From Pulveribacter suum (GTDB taxonomy: Bacteria > Pseudomonadota > Gammaproteobacteria > Burkholderiales > Burkholderiaceae_C): a stretch of 64,000 bases of DNA. Below, piece after piece: positions 51,702 through 60,540 of the stretch. The first letter of the stretch is position 1. Each line of letters starts with the position of its first letter. The position numbers and the translations under genes were made by a program. Location of the stretch: positions 3,058,501 to 3,122,500 of the forward strand of contig NZ_CP027792.1 of assembly GCF_003013695.1 (NCBI RefSeq), given 5' to 3'. The notes beneath the pieces are model-generated. The model was given only the letters and a program-made list of their open reading frames with translations. It was not told where the DNA came from and made no database searches.

Positions 51702-52538
51702 ATGTCCCTGGAACCCATCGAGCTATACCGCGACAAGAATCACGCCTGCCTGATGTTCACCGACCTGGTCGAGGAGGACGGGCAGGCGGTGCAGGCCAAC
51801 CAGTTCCTGGTCGTGGATGGCGACACGGGCGCCATCATCGACCCGGGCGGCAACCTGGCGTTCAACGAGCTGTTCATGGGGATGACCAAGCACTTCCCCC
51901 CGCACAAGCTGTCCTACCTGATCGCCTCGCACGCTGATCCGGACATCATCGCCTCGCTGGACCGCTGGCTGACCAGCACACCCGCCAAGCTGGTCATCTC
52001 GCGCGTCTGGGAGCGCTTTGTCCCCCACTTCACCAAGGCCGGCAAGACGGAGGGCCGCGTCATCGCCGTGCCCGACGGCGGCGGCCACCTGCCGCTGGGC
52101 CGCCATGAGCTGGTGCTGCTGCCCGCGCACTTCATGCACTCCGAGGGCAACTTCCACTTCTATGACCCGGTCAGCCGCATCCTGTTCACGGGCGACCTGG
52201 GCGTGTCCATGACCAGCGGGGCCGAGGCGCGCGTGCCCGTCACCCAGCTGGCGCCGCACCTGCCGCGCATGGAAGGCTTTCACCGCCGCTACATGGTCAG
52301 CAACAAGATCCTGCGGCTGTGGACGCGCATGGCGCGCCAGCTGGACGTGGCCATGATCGTGCCCCAGCACGGCGCGCCCCTCATCGGCAAGCAGGCGATC
52401 GAGGACTTCTACCAGTGGCTGGACGGCCTGGCCTGCGGCATCGATTTGTTCGACGAGCGCGCCTACCAGCTGCCCACGGACCAGATCGACCCCGCCACGC
52501 GCCAGGTACGCCCGGCTTCGCAGGCCGCCGGCCGATAA
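51702..52538 (+). CDS. ODP-type metallo-beta-lactamase-fold protein (flavodiiron-like, no flavodoxin)
   Basis: 278 residues. Di-iron-type ligand set of flavodiiron proteins: H77-x-D79-x-D81 (SHADPD), H146 (FMHSEGN), D165 (FTGDLG), H223 (PQHG). The first motif has D where the usual set has E. It lacks the flavodoxin domain, so an outside electron donor is needed if it reduces O2 or NO, or it is a sensor. A FNR-type promoter supports a low-oxygen role. Function inferred only. Confidence 0.82.
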   Translation: MSLEPIELYRDKNHACLMFTDLVEEDGQAVQANQFLVVDGDTGAIIDPGGNLAFNELFMGMTKHFPPHKLSYLIASHADPDIIASLDRWLTSTPAKLVISRVWERFVPHFTKAGKTEGRVIAVPDGGGHLPLGRHELVLLPAHFMHSEGNFHFYDPVSRILFTGDLGVSMTSGAEARVPVTQLAPHLPRMEGFHRRYMVSNKILRLWTRMARQLDVAMIVPQHGAPLIGKQAIEDFYQWLDGLACGIDLFDERAYQLPTDQIDPATRQVRPASQAAGR

Positions 52539-52551
52539 CGTCTTTACCAGC

Positions 52552-52602
52552 CAAATCGGCCTCCAGCGCCCGCCCACCAAGCGCGGGCAGCTATCCTTTT
52601 TG
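52552..52602 (-). repeat. Dispersed palindromic repeat, copy 9 (msrQ stop)
   Basis: CAAATCGGCCTCCAGCGCC...ACCAAGCGCGGGCAGCTATCC. The msrQ stop TAG at 52591-52593 is the TAG in GATAGCTGC of the repeat, read on the minus strand. Confidence 0.88.
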
Positions 52603-53235
52603 AAGGCCAGCGCGCCGGCGCAGCAGCGGCCGGGCCGCCAGCAGCGCGGCCAGGAGGGCGCCATAGACCAGCACCTCGGCAAAGTCGTTCTTGCCCGCGC
52701 GCATCCACCAAAAGTGCAGCACCGCCAGCACGGCGATCAGGTACACGCCGCGGTGCAGCTGCTGCCAGCGGCGCCCGCCCAGCCAGCGCATGGCGCGGTT
52801 GAACGAGGTGGCAGCCAGCAGCGTGAGCAGCGCGAAGGCCGCCATGCCCACCAGGATGAAGGGCCGCTTGGCGATGTCGCGGGCAATCTCGCCGGGCTCC
52901 AGCCCCATGTCGAACCAGGCATAGCTCAGCAGGTGCAGCAGCGCGTAGAAGAAGGTGAACAGGCCCAGCATGCGCCGAAAGCGCGCCAGGGCAGGCACCT
53001 TGAGCGCCAAACGCAGGGGGGTGACGACCAGCGTCAGGCACAGCAGGCGCAGCGTCCAGTCGCCCAGGGCGCGGATCAGCGCCTCGGCCGGGTTGGCGCC
53101 CAGGCGGTCGGCCGCGGCGCCCCAAACCAGCCAGGCCAGCGGCGCCAGACAGAGCGTGAACAACAGCGGCCTGGCCCAGCGCGCCAGCAGCCACTGCCCG
53201 CGCGCCGCTGCCCGGCCGCCCTGCACCGCCGCCAT
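52591..53235 (-). CDS. msrQ: MsrQ, haem-binding membrane partner of MsrP
   Basis: 214 residues, six membrane helices, of the ferric-reductase-like YedZ family. RRMLGLFTFFYALLHLLSYAWFD and LHRGVYLIAVLAVLHFWWMRAGK (in part) carry haem-ligand histidines. It feeds electrons to MsrP. Start overlaps the msrP stop by one base. C-terminus (AGLQKG) and stop are within a dispersed repeat. Confidence 0.93.
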   Translation of the reverse strand: MAAVQGGRAAARGQWLLARWARPLLFTLCLAPLAWLVWGAAADRLGANPAEALIRALGDWTLRLLCLTLVVTPLRLALKVPALARFRRMLGLFTFFYALLHLLSYAWFDMGLEPGEIARDIAKRPFILVGMAAFALLTLLAATSFNRAMRWLGGRRWQQLHRGVYLIAVLAVLHFWWMRAGKNDFAEVLVYGALLAALLAARPLLRRRAGLQKG

Positions 53236-54239
53236 CAATAGAACTTCTTCAGGTCCATGCCGGCGTAGAGCTGGCCGACCTGCGCCTCGTAGCCGTTGAA
53301 CGGCAGCGTCTTGCGCCGCTTGGCAAACAGGCCGTCTTCGCCGATGCGCCGCTCGGTGGCTTGGCTCCAGCGCGGGTGGTCCACGTCCGGGTTCACGTTG
53401 GAATAAAAGCCGTATTCGTTCTTCGCGGCCTTGTTCCAGGCGGTGCCGGGTTCCTTTTCGACGAAGCGGATTTTCACGATGCTCTTGGCGCTCTTGAAGC
53501 CGTACTTCCAGGGCACGACGAGGCGCACCGGCGCGCCGTTCTGATTTGGCAGCACCTCGCCATACATGCCAAAAGCCAGCAGCGTGAGCGGGTGCAGCGC
53601 CTCGTCCATGCGCAGGCCCTCGGTGTAGGGCCAGTCCAGCACGCGGCTGTTCACGCCGGGCATGGTGGGCTTGTCGGCCAGGGTGACGAACTCGACGTAT
53701 TTCGCACTGCCCTGCGGCTCGACGCGGCGGATGAGCTCGGCCAGCGAATAGCCCACCCACGGGATGACCATGGACCAGCCTTCCACGCAGCGCAGGCGGT
53801 AGATGCGCTCCTCCTGGGGCGAAAGCTTCAGCAACTCCTCAATGCCGAAGGTGCGTGGCTTGTTGACCAGGCCCTCCACGGCGACCGTCCACGGCCGGGT
53901 CTTCAAGGTGGCAGCGTTCTTCACCGGGTCGCCCTTGTCGGTGCCGAACTCGTAGAAGTTGTTGTAGGTAGTGGCGTCCTTGTAAGCGGTGAGCTTTTCC
54001 ATGCTCAGCCCGCCAGCGACGGCCGTGCGGCGCGCGGGCAGTGCGGCCAAGCGCCCGGGCGGCTGCACCAGCGCGGTGTCGGCCAGCGCTTGGCGGCCGG
54101 CCCAGGCAGCCAGGGCCGTACCGGCCGCGCCGCCGGCCAGCTGGCGCAGCAGGACGCGGCGGCTCTCAAAGGCGGCGCGCGGGGTGATCTCGCTGGGCAG
54201 CAGGCGCGGCAAGCCGTTGTCGGGTGAGGGAAGAGGCAT
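53235..54239 (-). CDS. msrP: MsrP, periplasmic methionine-sulfoxide reductase
   Basis: 334 residues from ATG 54237-54239. Tat signal with RR at 27-28 ([19 protein letters not shown]). Mo-cofactor Cys C151 in [21 protein letters not shown] and [16 protein letters not shown] are typical of the sulfite-oxidase fold. Repairs oxidised periplasmic proteins. An upstream 50-codon frame is unlikely to be translated. Confidence 0.95.
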   Translation of the reverse strand: MPLPSPDNGLPRLLPSEITPRAAFESRRVLLRQLAGGAAGTALAAWAGRQALADTALVQPPGRLAALPARRTAVAGGLSMEKLTAYKDATTYNNFYEFGTDKGDPVKNAATLKTRPWTVAVEGLVNKPRTFGIEELLKLSPQEERIYRLRCVEGWSMVIPWVGYSLAELIRRVEPQGSAKYVEFVTLADKPTMPGVNSRVLDWPYTEGLRMDEALHPLTLLAFGMYGEVLPNQNGAPVRLVVPWKYGFKSAKSIVKIRFVEKEPGTAWNKAAKNEYGFYSNVNPDVDHPRWSQATERRIGEDGLFAKRRKTLPFNGYEAQVGQLYAGMDLKKFY

Positions 54240-54313
54240 GGCAGGCTCCGTGGGGCGCACTTGAGAAGCCGCCAGTCTGCCGCAGGCTGCGCGCCCCTGC
54301 AGGCGCCAAGGGC

Positions 54314-54420
54314 GTTTTGCTACTCTTTCAGGAGCTGCTTGCGCTGGCCGACAACCGGGTTGACGCACAAAACATGCGCAAACCCGCAACCATCAAGCGC
54401 CAGCAGCTACCCTATTCATA
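54314..54420. repeat. Two half-copies of the dispersed repeat in inverted order
   Basis: TTTTGCTACTC...GAGCTGCTTGCGCTGG (54314-54348) and CATCAAGCGCCAGCAGCTACC (54388-54410). They lie in the 176-bp ccsB-msrP gap. Confidence 0.6.
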
Positions 54421-55762
54421 GCGTGCCGTAGCTGTGCAACCCGGACAGGAACATGTTCACGCCCAGGAAGGCGAAGGTGGTGATGGCCAGGCCGCCCAGC
54501 GCCCACCAGGCAGACATGGTGCCGCGCAGGCCCTTCATCAAACGCATGTGCAGCCAGGCGGCGTAGTTCAGCCAGACGATCAGGGCCCAGGTCTCCTTCG
54601 GGTCCCAGCTCCAGTAGCCGCCCCAGGCCTCGGCCGCCCACAGCGCGCCCAGCACGGTAGCGATGGTGAAGAAGGCAAAGCCCACGGCGATCGCCTTGTA
54701 CATGACGTCATCCAGCACTTCGAGGGCCGGCAGCTGGGCGGCGATGCGCCGGCGACCGAACAGGATGCCGCCCACGATCAGCGCCGAGATGCCGAAGTAC
54801 ACCATCCAGTAGCTGCTGCGCCCGTCCACCTCCTGACGGAAGGCCAGCGGCTCAAAGCACAGCACGATGCCCAGCAGCCACAGCGGCGCCAGCTTGTACC
54901 AGCGCGTCTCGGCCGCCTGCTGCTTGATCAGGTAGGCGAAGGCCACCATGGCCGCCAGCGCAAAGGTGCCGTAGCCGATGAAGTTGGCCGGCACGTGCAG
55001 CTTCATCCACCAGCTCTTGAGCGCCGGCACCAGAGGCTGAATCTCGTGCGCCTCGCGCACCACCGTGTACCACAGCAAGAAGCCCACGGCCGCGCTCACC
55101 ACCAGCATGACGAAGGCGCCCAGGGCGCGCGTGCCGTACTGCTCTTCGTAGTACAGGTAAAACAGCGCCGTCATCCAGCAGAACATGACGAACACTTCGT
55201 ACAGGTTGCTCACCGGGATATGGCCGATGTCGGGGGCGATCTGGTAGCTCTCGTACCAGCGCACCATGGTGCCGATCAGCGCCAGGCCCACGGCCACCCA
55301 GGCCACGCGCGAGCCGATGCGCATCATGGTCTGGCGCTCGCCGCCGGCGAAGATGCCAATCCAGTAAAACGCCGTGCTCATGAAGAACAGCATGCTCATC
55401 CACAGGATGGCGGACTGGCTGGACAGGAAGTATTTGAGCCCGAACACCGTGTCGGCGCGCGCCAGGTCGCCGCCGGCATCGCCCTGGTACAGCCCGATGG
55501 CGGACAGCGACAGCGCCGCCACCGCCAGCATCAGCCACAGCAGCGGGCGCCAGAACCAGCCCAGCCACACGGCGGTGGGAATGGAGGCCAGCAAGATGCC
55601 CTTCTCGTACACGTCCATGTGCGCACCGTAGCGCTGCAGGGCAAACAGCCCGCCCACTGCGACGACCAGGGCGAACAGCCAGTCCAGCCAGGTGCGCCGG
55701 GCGAAGTAGCCCTGGTCCAGCGTGTAGCCGGCAGGGGCGGTTGAGGTGGCAGCGGTATTCAT
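54416..55762 (-). CDS. ccsB: CcsB/CcsA, cytochrome c haem lyase (system II)
   Basis: 448 residues from ATG 55760-55762. About ten membrane helices; the WWD haem motif GGYWSWDPKETWALIVW, PVSNLYEVFVMFCWM, HVPANFIGYGTFALAAM. With ResB it exports haem and joins it to CxxCH proteins. Overlaps resB by four bases. Confidence 0.94.
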   Translation of the reverse strand: MNTAATSTAPAGYTLDQGYFARRTWLDWLFALVVAVGGLFALQRYGAHMDVYEKGILLASIPTAVWLGWFWRPLLWLMLAVAALSLSAIGLYQGDAGGDLARADTVFGLKYFLSSQSAILWMSMLFFMSTAFYWIGIFAGGERQTMMRIGSRVAWVAVGLALIGTMVRWYESYQIAPDIGHIPVSNLYEVFVMFCWMTALFYLYYEEQYGTRALGAFVMLVVSAAVGFLLWYTVVREAHEIQPLVPALKSWWMKLHVPANFIGYGTFALAAMVAFAYLIKQQAAETRWYKLAPLWLLGIVLCFEPLAFRQEVDGRSSYWMVYFGISALIVGGILFGRRRIAAQLPALEVLDDVMYKAIAVGFAFFTIATVLGALWAAEAWGGYWSWDPKETWALIVWLNYAAWLHMRLMKGLRGTMSAWWALGGLAITTFAFLGVNMFLSGLHSYGTL

Positions 55763-57909
55763 GTGGATGTACCTCCGGAAGGCGGCGAGCCAAGGACCTG
55801 GGTGGTGAGCTGGGCGAATTCGCGGCCATTGTCCAGCGCCTTGCGGTTGGTGGACATGGCCATGGTGGCGTGCGCGCCCGCGCCCTCGGGCGTGAGCCAG
55901 ACCCACAGGCGCCGGTCGCGCACGTAGAGCATGGCGAACACGCCCAGGATCAGCAGCGCGCAGCCCAGATAAACCACGTTCTTGCCGGGTGCGCGTGCGA
56001 CCTGGAAGACGCTGGCCTGCACCTGGTTGAAATTGACCAGCTCCAGCGTCACCGGGGCCGGGTAGGCCTGCGCGTCGCTCAAGGACAGCACGGTCTGCGT
56101 CATGTAGGCGCGCGTGCGATCGTCCAGCGGCATGGGCGCCAGGCCGGCCTGGGCGCGGGTGAGCTGGGCCAGCTCGAACAGCGCGCCATTCAGGATGCGC
56201 ACCAGCACCTCGCCGGCGCGCTCGCGCTCGGCCTCGGGCACGTTGGCTTCGATGAATTGCGACACCGCCTGCAGCCCGCCGTTGCCGCGGCCCAGGGCAT
56301 CGGCCTCGGTGCCGGCAAACAGCGCCAGCGCGCGCATGGCCGACAGGGTCAGCTGCTCGGCCAGGTCGGGGCGGGACTCATCCACCGCCAGGGCGGCGTA
56401 GCGGCGCACCGCCTGCTCGCGCAGCTGCGGGCTGCCCAGGGCCTGGCGCAGGCGCACGAAGCTGTCCATGCCGCCCTCCGTATCGACAGGCACGCGCAGG
56501 TAGCGCAGCGGCTCGGTTGGGGTATCGCGCACGCCCAGCAGGTACACGGGCAGCTGGCCGTCGCCCATGTCCACGGGCAGCATGTAGTTGTGGAACTCGC
56601 GCGCCTGGCCCGAGGCATCGCGCAGCTTGTAGCCGATGCTGGGGCCGACGTTGCGCAGCTCGCGCCGCGTCACGGTCTTGTTGCCGGCGCCCAGGCGCGA
56701 CTCGATCGAGCCGCGCAGGTCCACCTTGCGCACGTCGGCGCCCGAGCCCGGACCCTCCTCGCCCATGTTCTCCACGTTCAGCACGCGCAGGGCGGTGAAT
56801 TCCAGCGTCGCCGCCTCGGGCAGCTGGCCGCGCGCCAGCTGCGTGGAGCTGCCGATCACGCCGTCCACCTCGAACGGCGCCACGCCCGGCACCAGCGGCC
56901 GGGCGCGCAGGCGCACCTGCGAGCCGCCGTCGTCGAAGCTGGACTGGTAGATCTCCACGCCACGATAACTGGCCGGGTGGTTGACCTCGATGCGCGCAGG
57001 CGTGGCCTCGCCCGTGGCCTTGTCGTGGATCACCACCTCGCTGGCGAACAGCTTGGGCATGCCGGTGGAGTAGTGCTCGACGATGAACTTTTTCAGCTCG
57101 ACAGAAAACGGCAGCTCCTGCAGCAGCAGGCCGTCGGACTGGTTCAGGATGGCGGTGCTGGACTGCGTGCCCTCGGACACCACCAGGTTGCCGCGGAAGG
57201 TGGGGTTGCGCGGCGACAGCCAGTGCTCGGGCGCCACCTCGGAGATCAGCCCCCCGCCGGCGTAGGGCGTCTTGCCGCCCAGCCACATCTGGGCGCGCAC
57301 GATCAGGTCGCCGTCCAGCAGGCCCCCCAGGCAGATCAGCACGATGGCGCTGTGCGCGGCGATGTAGCCCAGCTTGTGCGCCGCACCCGCCTTGGCCGCC
57401 ACCATGAAGCCGTGGCCGGCGCTGGTCTCGCGCGGCTGCACGCGCACCCTCCAGCCGCGGTGCGCGAGCTGGTGGCCGATGCGCCGGGCCGCGGCATCGG
57501 GCGTCTCGGCGGCCAGGCGGCCGCTGGCCTTCATGCCGAAGGCCTGCAGGCTTTTCTCGCGGATGTCTTCCTTGTAGTTGCGGATGTCCGCCAGGTACTT
57601 GGGCGCATGCCGGGCGACGCACAGCGAGGTGCTGATGACCAGGAAGGCCAGGATCAGCAGGAACCACCAGGCGCTATAGACGGCGTTGAGCTTGAGCGCG
57701 AGGAACAGCTCGGCCCAGAACGGGCCGAACTGGTTGACGTAGTTGTTCAGCGGCTCGTGCTGCTTCATCACCGTGCCGATGACCGAGGCGATGCAGATCA
57801 CCGTCAGCAGCGCGATGGCAAAGCGCATGGACGCCAGCAGCTCGGTGGCCGGGCGCAGCGCCTGGCGCTGGCGCGGGGCGCCGGGCACGGCAAGGGAGGG
57901 GTCAGACAT
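55759..57909 (-). CDS. resB: ResB/Ccs1, cytochrome c biogenesis protein
   Basis: 716 residues from ATG 57907-57909 (MSDPSLAVPG). Four membrane helices: RFAIALLTVICIASVIGTV, WWFLLILAFLVISTSLC, AHSAIVLICLGGLLDG and a late VVYLGCALLILGVFAMLYV; large periplasmic domain between. Partner of CcsB. LTVICIASVIGTVMKQHEP near the N-terminus is typical. Confidence 0.94.
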   Translation of the reverse strand: MSDPSLAVPGAPRQRQALRPATELLASMRFAIALLTVICIASVIGTVMKQHEPLNNYVNQFGPFWAELFLALKLNAVYSAWWFLLILAFLVISTSLCVARHAPKYLADIRNYKEDIREKSLQAFGMKASGRLAAETPDAAARRIGHQLAHRGWRVRVQPRETSAGHGFMVAAKAGAAHKLGYIAAHSAIVLICLGGLLDGDLIVRAQMWLGGKTPYAGGGLISEVAPEHWLSPRNPTFRGNLVVSEGTQSSTAILNQSDGLLLQELPFSVELKKFIVEHYSTGMPKLFASEVVIHDKATGEATPARIEVNHPASYRGVEIYQSSFDDGGSQVRLRARPLVPGVAPFEVDGVIGSSTQLARGQLPEAATLEFTALRVLNVENMGEEGPGSGADVRKVDLRGSIESRLGAGNKTVTRRELRNVGPSIGYKLRDASGQAREFHNYMLPVDMGDGQLPVYLLGVRDTPTEPLRYLRVPVDTEGGMDSFVRLRQALGSPQLREQAVRRYAALAVDESRPDLAEQLTLSAMRALALFAGTEADALGRGNGGLQAVSQFIEANVPEAERERAGEVLVRILNGALFELAQLTRAQAGLAPMPLDDRTRAYMTQTVLSLSDAQAYPAPVTLELVNFNQVQASVFQVARAPGKNVVYLGCALLILGVFAMLYVRDRRLWVWLTPEGAGAHATMAMSTNRKALDNGREFAQLTTQVLGSPPSGGTST

Positions 57910-57950
57910 GGAGGGGACCGGCGAGGACGGGGCTGTGGGGCCGTGCAAAC

Positions 57951-57988
57951 GAACAAAGGGCGGGCCATCCGTTCAGATGGGCCCGCCC
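57951..57988 (-). terminator. Terminator-like hairpin downstream of the cytochrome c4 gene
   Basis: Minus strand: GGGCGGGCC-CATC, short loop, GATGGCCCGCCC with one bulge, then TTTGTTC. It lies between the c4 gene and resB and also just after the likely resB start of transcription, so it may act as an attenuator. Confidence 0.65.
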
Positions 57989-58000
57989 GTCTTGGGTGGC

Positions 58001-58060
58001 ATTATCGGCCGCAGGTTCCAGCGGGGCCTGGCGAGTCCCCACTGGCTTGACGTGAATCAA
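58001..58060 (-). promoter_or_regulatory. FNR/Anr-like site and promoter of resB-ccsB
   Basis: TTGAC-GTGA-ATCAA (58047-58060) matches the FNR consensus at nine of ten positions. On the minus strand a GATAAT -10 (58001-58006) lies 41 bp further, placing the site near -60, the class I position. It is just beyond the cytochrome c4 stop. Confidence 0.5.
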
Positions 58061-58068
58061 CCTGCCGG

Positions 58069-58716
58069 TCAGCGCAGCCCGGCGATGTAGTCGGAGACGG
58101 CGCGGATCTCGCGGTCGTTCAGCTTGGAGGCCACGTCCGTCATCTGGGCGCTGTTGCCGCGCTTGCCGGCGCGGAAGTCGTTCAGCTGCTTGACGGTGTA
58201 GTCGGCATGCTGGCCCGACAGGCGCGGGTACTGGGCGGGCACGCCGGCGCCGTTGGGGCTGTGGCAGCCGGCGCAGGCGGCGATGTTGCGGTCCTGCAGG
58301 CCGCCGCGGTAGATGCGCTCGCCCAGGGCGACCAGGTCCTTGTCCTTGGCGAAACCGTCCTTGGCGGCCTTGGAGGCCAGCCACCAGGACACGTTGCGCA
58401 TGTCGTCCTCGCTCAGCATGGCGGCCATGCCCTGCATCACCGGGTCGGCGCGCTTGCCGGACTTGAACTCCTGCAGCTGCTTGACCAGGTACTCGGGGTG
58501 CTGCTGGGCCAGCTTGGGGTTGGCGGCGATGGTGGAGTTGCCGTCGGCCGCGTGGCAGGCCACGCACACCGTGCCGTAGGTTGCCTCGCCCTTGGCCAGA
58601 TCGGGCTTGACCGGTGCCTTCGATGCGGCCGGCGCGGGGGCGGCGTCGGCAGCGACGGCCGACAGGGCGGGGGCCGCGAGCGCGGCAGCCATCAGCAGGG
58701 AGGCGAGCAACTTCAT
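58069..58716 (-). CDS. Dihaem cytochrome c4
   Basis: 215 residues from ATG 58714-58716. Sec signal to about residue 23; two haem sites CVACH (51-55) and CAGCH (148-152), with met-ligand regions near PVMQGMAAML and SAQMTDVA. Periplasmic electron carrier to terminal oxidases; its haems are attached by the ResB/CcsB encoded next to it. Confidence 0.94.
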   Translation of the reverse strand: MKLLASLLMAAALAAPALSAVAADAAPAPAASKAPVKPDLAKGEATYGTVCVACHAADGNSTIAANPKLAQQHPEYLVKQLQEFKSGKRADPVMQGMAAMLSEDDMRNVSWWLASKAAKDGFAKDKDLVALGERIYRGGLQDRNIAACAGCHSPNGAGVPAQYPRLSGQHADYTVKQLNDFRAGKRGNSAQMTDVASKLNDREIRAVSDYIAGLR

Positions 58717-58761
58717 ATCGTGGACTGGTTCTTGTGTGAAGGGCGCAAAACCCCACGATTC

Positions 58762-58767
58762 TACAAT
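58762..58767 (+). promoter_or_regulatory. -10 element of yihA
   Basis: TACAAT, 59 bp before the ATG at 58826. An in-frame ATG at 58766 overlaps it and is therefore not the start. Confidence 0.55.
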
Positions 58768-58825
58768 GCACGTCGCGGCGCCCCTGCGCGCCAAACCTTG
58801 TCCTGGATTAAACCCGCCACCCGTG

Positions 58826-59536
58826 ATGACGACCCTACCCGCCGCGCCAGCCGCCGCACCAGAGCCTGACGCCAAGGTCGCCCTGGGCTGGATGCACACC
58901 GCGCGCTTTCTGACCACCGCCGCCCAGCTGCACCAGCTGCCCCCCATCGACGTGCCGGAGATCGCCTTCGTCGGCCGCTCAAACGCCGGCAAGTCCACCT
59001 GCATCAACACGCTGACGCAGCAGCGCCAGCTAGCGTTTGCCTCCAAGAAACCCGGCCGCACCCAGCACATCAACCTGTTCGCCCTGGGCCGCCAGGGCGT
59101 CACGGACGCGGTGCTGGCCGACCTGCCCGGCTACGGCTACGCCGCCGTCTCGCGCGAGGACAAGCTGCGCTGGCAGCGCGTGATGCTCAACTACCTCATG
59201 CAGCGGGAAAGCCTGACGGCCATCGTGCTGCTGTGCGACCCGCGCCTGGGGTTGACCGAGCTGGACGAGGCGCTGCTGGACGCCGTGCGCCCGCGCGTCG
59301 AAGCCGGCCTGAAGTTCCTGGTGCTGCTGACCAAGGCCGACAAGCTCACCCGCGCCGAGCAGGCCAAGGCGCTGTCGATCACGCGACTGCAGGCCGGCGG
59401 CGGCGAGGTCAGGATGTTCTCCGCGCTCAAACGCCAGGGCGTGGACGAGGTGGCCCAGCTGCTGTGGCAGTGGGCGCACCCGCCGCTCGAGCCCGCGCCC
59501 GAATCCGAATCCGACTCAGAACCAGATCAGCCCTGA
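58826..59536 (+). CDS. yihA: EngB/YihA, ribosome-assembly GTPase
   Basis: 236 residues from ATG 58826. G1 VGRSNAGKST (49-58), GRTQHINLF, G3 DLPGYGYA, G4 LTKADK. Acts in large-subunit maturation. C-terminal 20 residues are acidic. Divergent from cytochrome c4. Confidence 0.94.
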   Translation: MTTLPAAPAAAPEPDAKVALGWMHTARFLTTAAQLHQLPPIDVPEIAFVGRSNAGKSTCINTLTQQRQLAFASKKPGRTQHINLFALGRQGVTDAVLADLPGYGYAAVSREDKLRWQRVMLNYLMQRESLTAIVLLCDPRLGLTELDEALLDAVRPRVEAGLKFLVLLTKADKLTRAEQAKALSITRLQAGGGEVRMFSALKRQGVDEVAQLLWQWAHPPLEPAPESESDSEPDQP

Positions 59537-59577
59537 GCGCTTGCCCATCAAGCGCCGGCAGCTACGAAAGGCATAGC
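59535..59577 (-). repeat. Dispersed palindromic repeat, copy 11
   Basis: GAGCGCTTG, CCCAT, CAAGCGCCGGCAGCTACGAAA; an incomplete copy lacking the GGCCTCC end. It ends just before the hydrolase ATG. Confidence 0.75.
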
Positions 59578-59582
59578 GCACG

Positions 59583-60482
59583 ATGGACGCCGCTGAACAC
59601 CCCCTGCCGCACGGCATCACCCTGCACTGCCGCGTGGCGGGTGCGCCGGGCCGCCCGCTGCTGCTGTTCCTGCACGGCTTTCCCGAAGGCGCCTTTGTCT
59701 GGGACGCGCTGGCCACGCACTTCGCTCAAGCCGCCCACGGCGGCTACCGCTGCGTGGCGCCCTACCTGCGCGGCTATGCGCCGTCCAGCAGCCCATCCGA
59801 TGAAGCCAGCTACCGCGCCAAGCCCCTGGTGCAGGACCTGGCAGCGCTGATCGCCGCGGAAGCCGACCCGGCCGGCGCCGCGGCCGTGGTAGCGCACGAC
59901 TGGGGCGGCGCCCTGGCCTGGAACCTGGCCGCACTGCACCCGCAGCGGGTGCAGCGCCTGATGATCCTGAACGCGCCCCACCCCGGCGCCTTCCTGCGCG
60001 AGCTGCAGCACAGCGCGGCGCAGCAACAGGCCAGCGCCTACATGCACTTCCTGCGCCGCCCGGACGCCGAGCAGCTGCTGGCCGAGGACGATTTCCGGCG
60101 GCTGTTCGGCTTCTTCAGCCGCCCGGACGGCAGCGCCCCCGACTGGCTCACGCCCGAGCTGCGCGCGCAGTACCGCGCCGTGTGGGGCGCCGGCCTGGCG
60201 GGCCTGTGCCACTACTACCGTGCCAGCCCGCTGGCGCCGCCGTGCGCCGGCGACGAGCGGATCCTCGCCGTGCAGCTGCCACCCGAGCTGCTCACCGTGC
60301 GCATGCCCACGCGCGTGCTGTGGGGCCTGGACGACCCGGCCCTGCTGCCCGGCCTGCTGGACGGGCTGGACGCCTGGGTGCCGCGCCTGCGGGTGCAGCC
60401 CGTGCCCGGCGCCTCGCACTGGATCGTGCACGAGCAGCCCGCCGCGGTGCAGGCCGCGCTGGCCGGCTTCCTGGCCGAGTAA
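59583..60482 (+). CDS. Alpha/beta hydrolase (epoxide-hydrolase-like)
   Basis: 299 residues. LLLFLHGFPEGAFVWD (oxyanion HGFP at 31-34), nucleophile D106 in AHDWGGALAW and the base His in GASHWIVHEQP. An Asp nucleophile and HGFPE favour an epoxide hydrolase or dehalogenase over an esterase. Follows yihA by 46 bp. Substrate unknown. Confidence 0.85.
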   Translation: MDAAEHPLPHGITLHCRVAGAPGRPLLLFLHGFPEGAFVWDALATHFAQAAHGGYRCVAPYLRGYAPSSSPSDEASYRAKPLVQDLAALIAAEADPAGAAAVVAHDWGGALAWNLAALHPQRVQRLMILNAPHPGAFLRELQHSAAQQQASAYMHFLRRPDAEQLLAEDDFRRLFGFFSRPDGSAPDWLTPELRAQYRAVWGAGLAGLCHYYRASPLAPPCAGDERILAVQLPPELLTVRMPTRVLWGLDDPALLPGLLDGLDAWVPRLRVQPVPGASHWIVHEQPAAVQAALAGFLAE

Positions 60483-60487
60483 CTACT

Positions 60488-60540
60488 GTTTTGATAGCTG
60501 CCTACGCTTGGCTGGCGGGCGCTGCAGGCCGATTTGGCTA
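60488..60540 (+). repeat. Dispersed palindromic repeat, copy 12
   Basis: TTTTGATAGCTGCCTACGCTTG, GCTGGCGGGCGCTGCAGGCC, GATTTGGCT. Fills the gap between the hydrolase and the convergent lpxL-like gene, touching the latter's stop. Confidence 0.88.
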
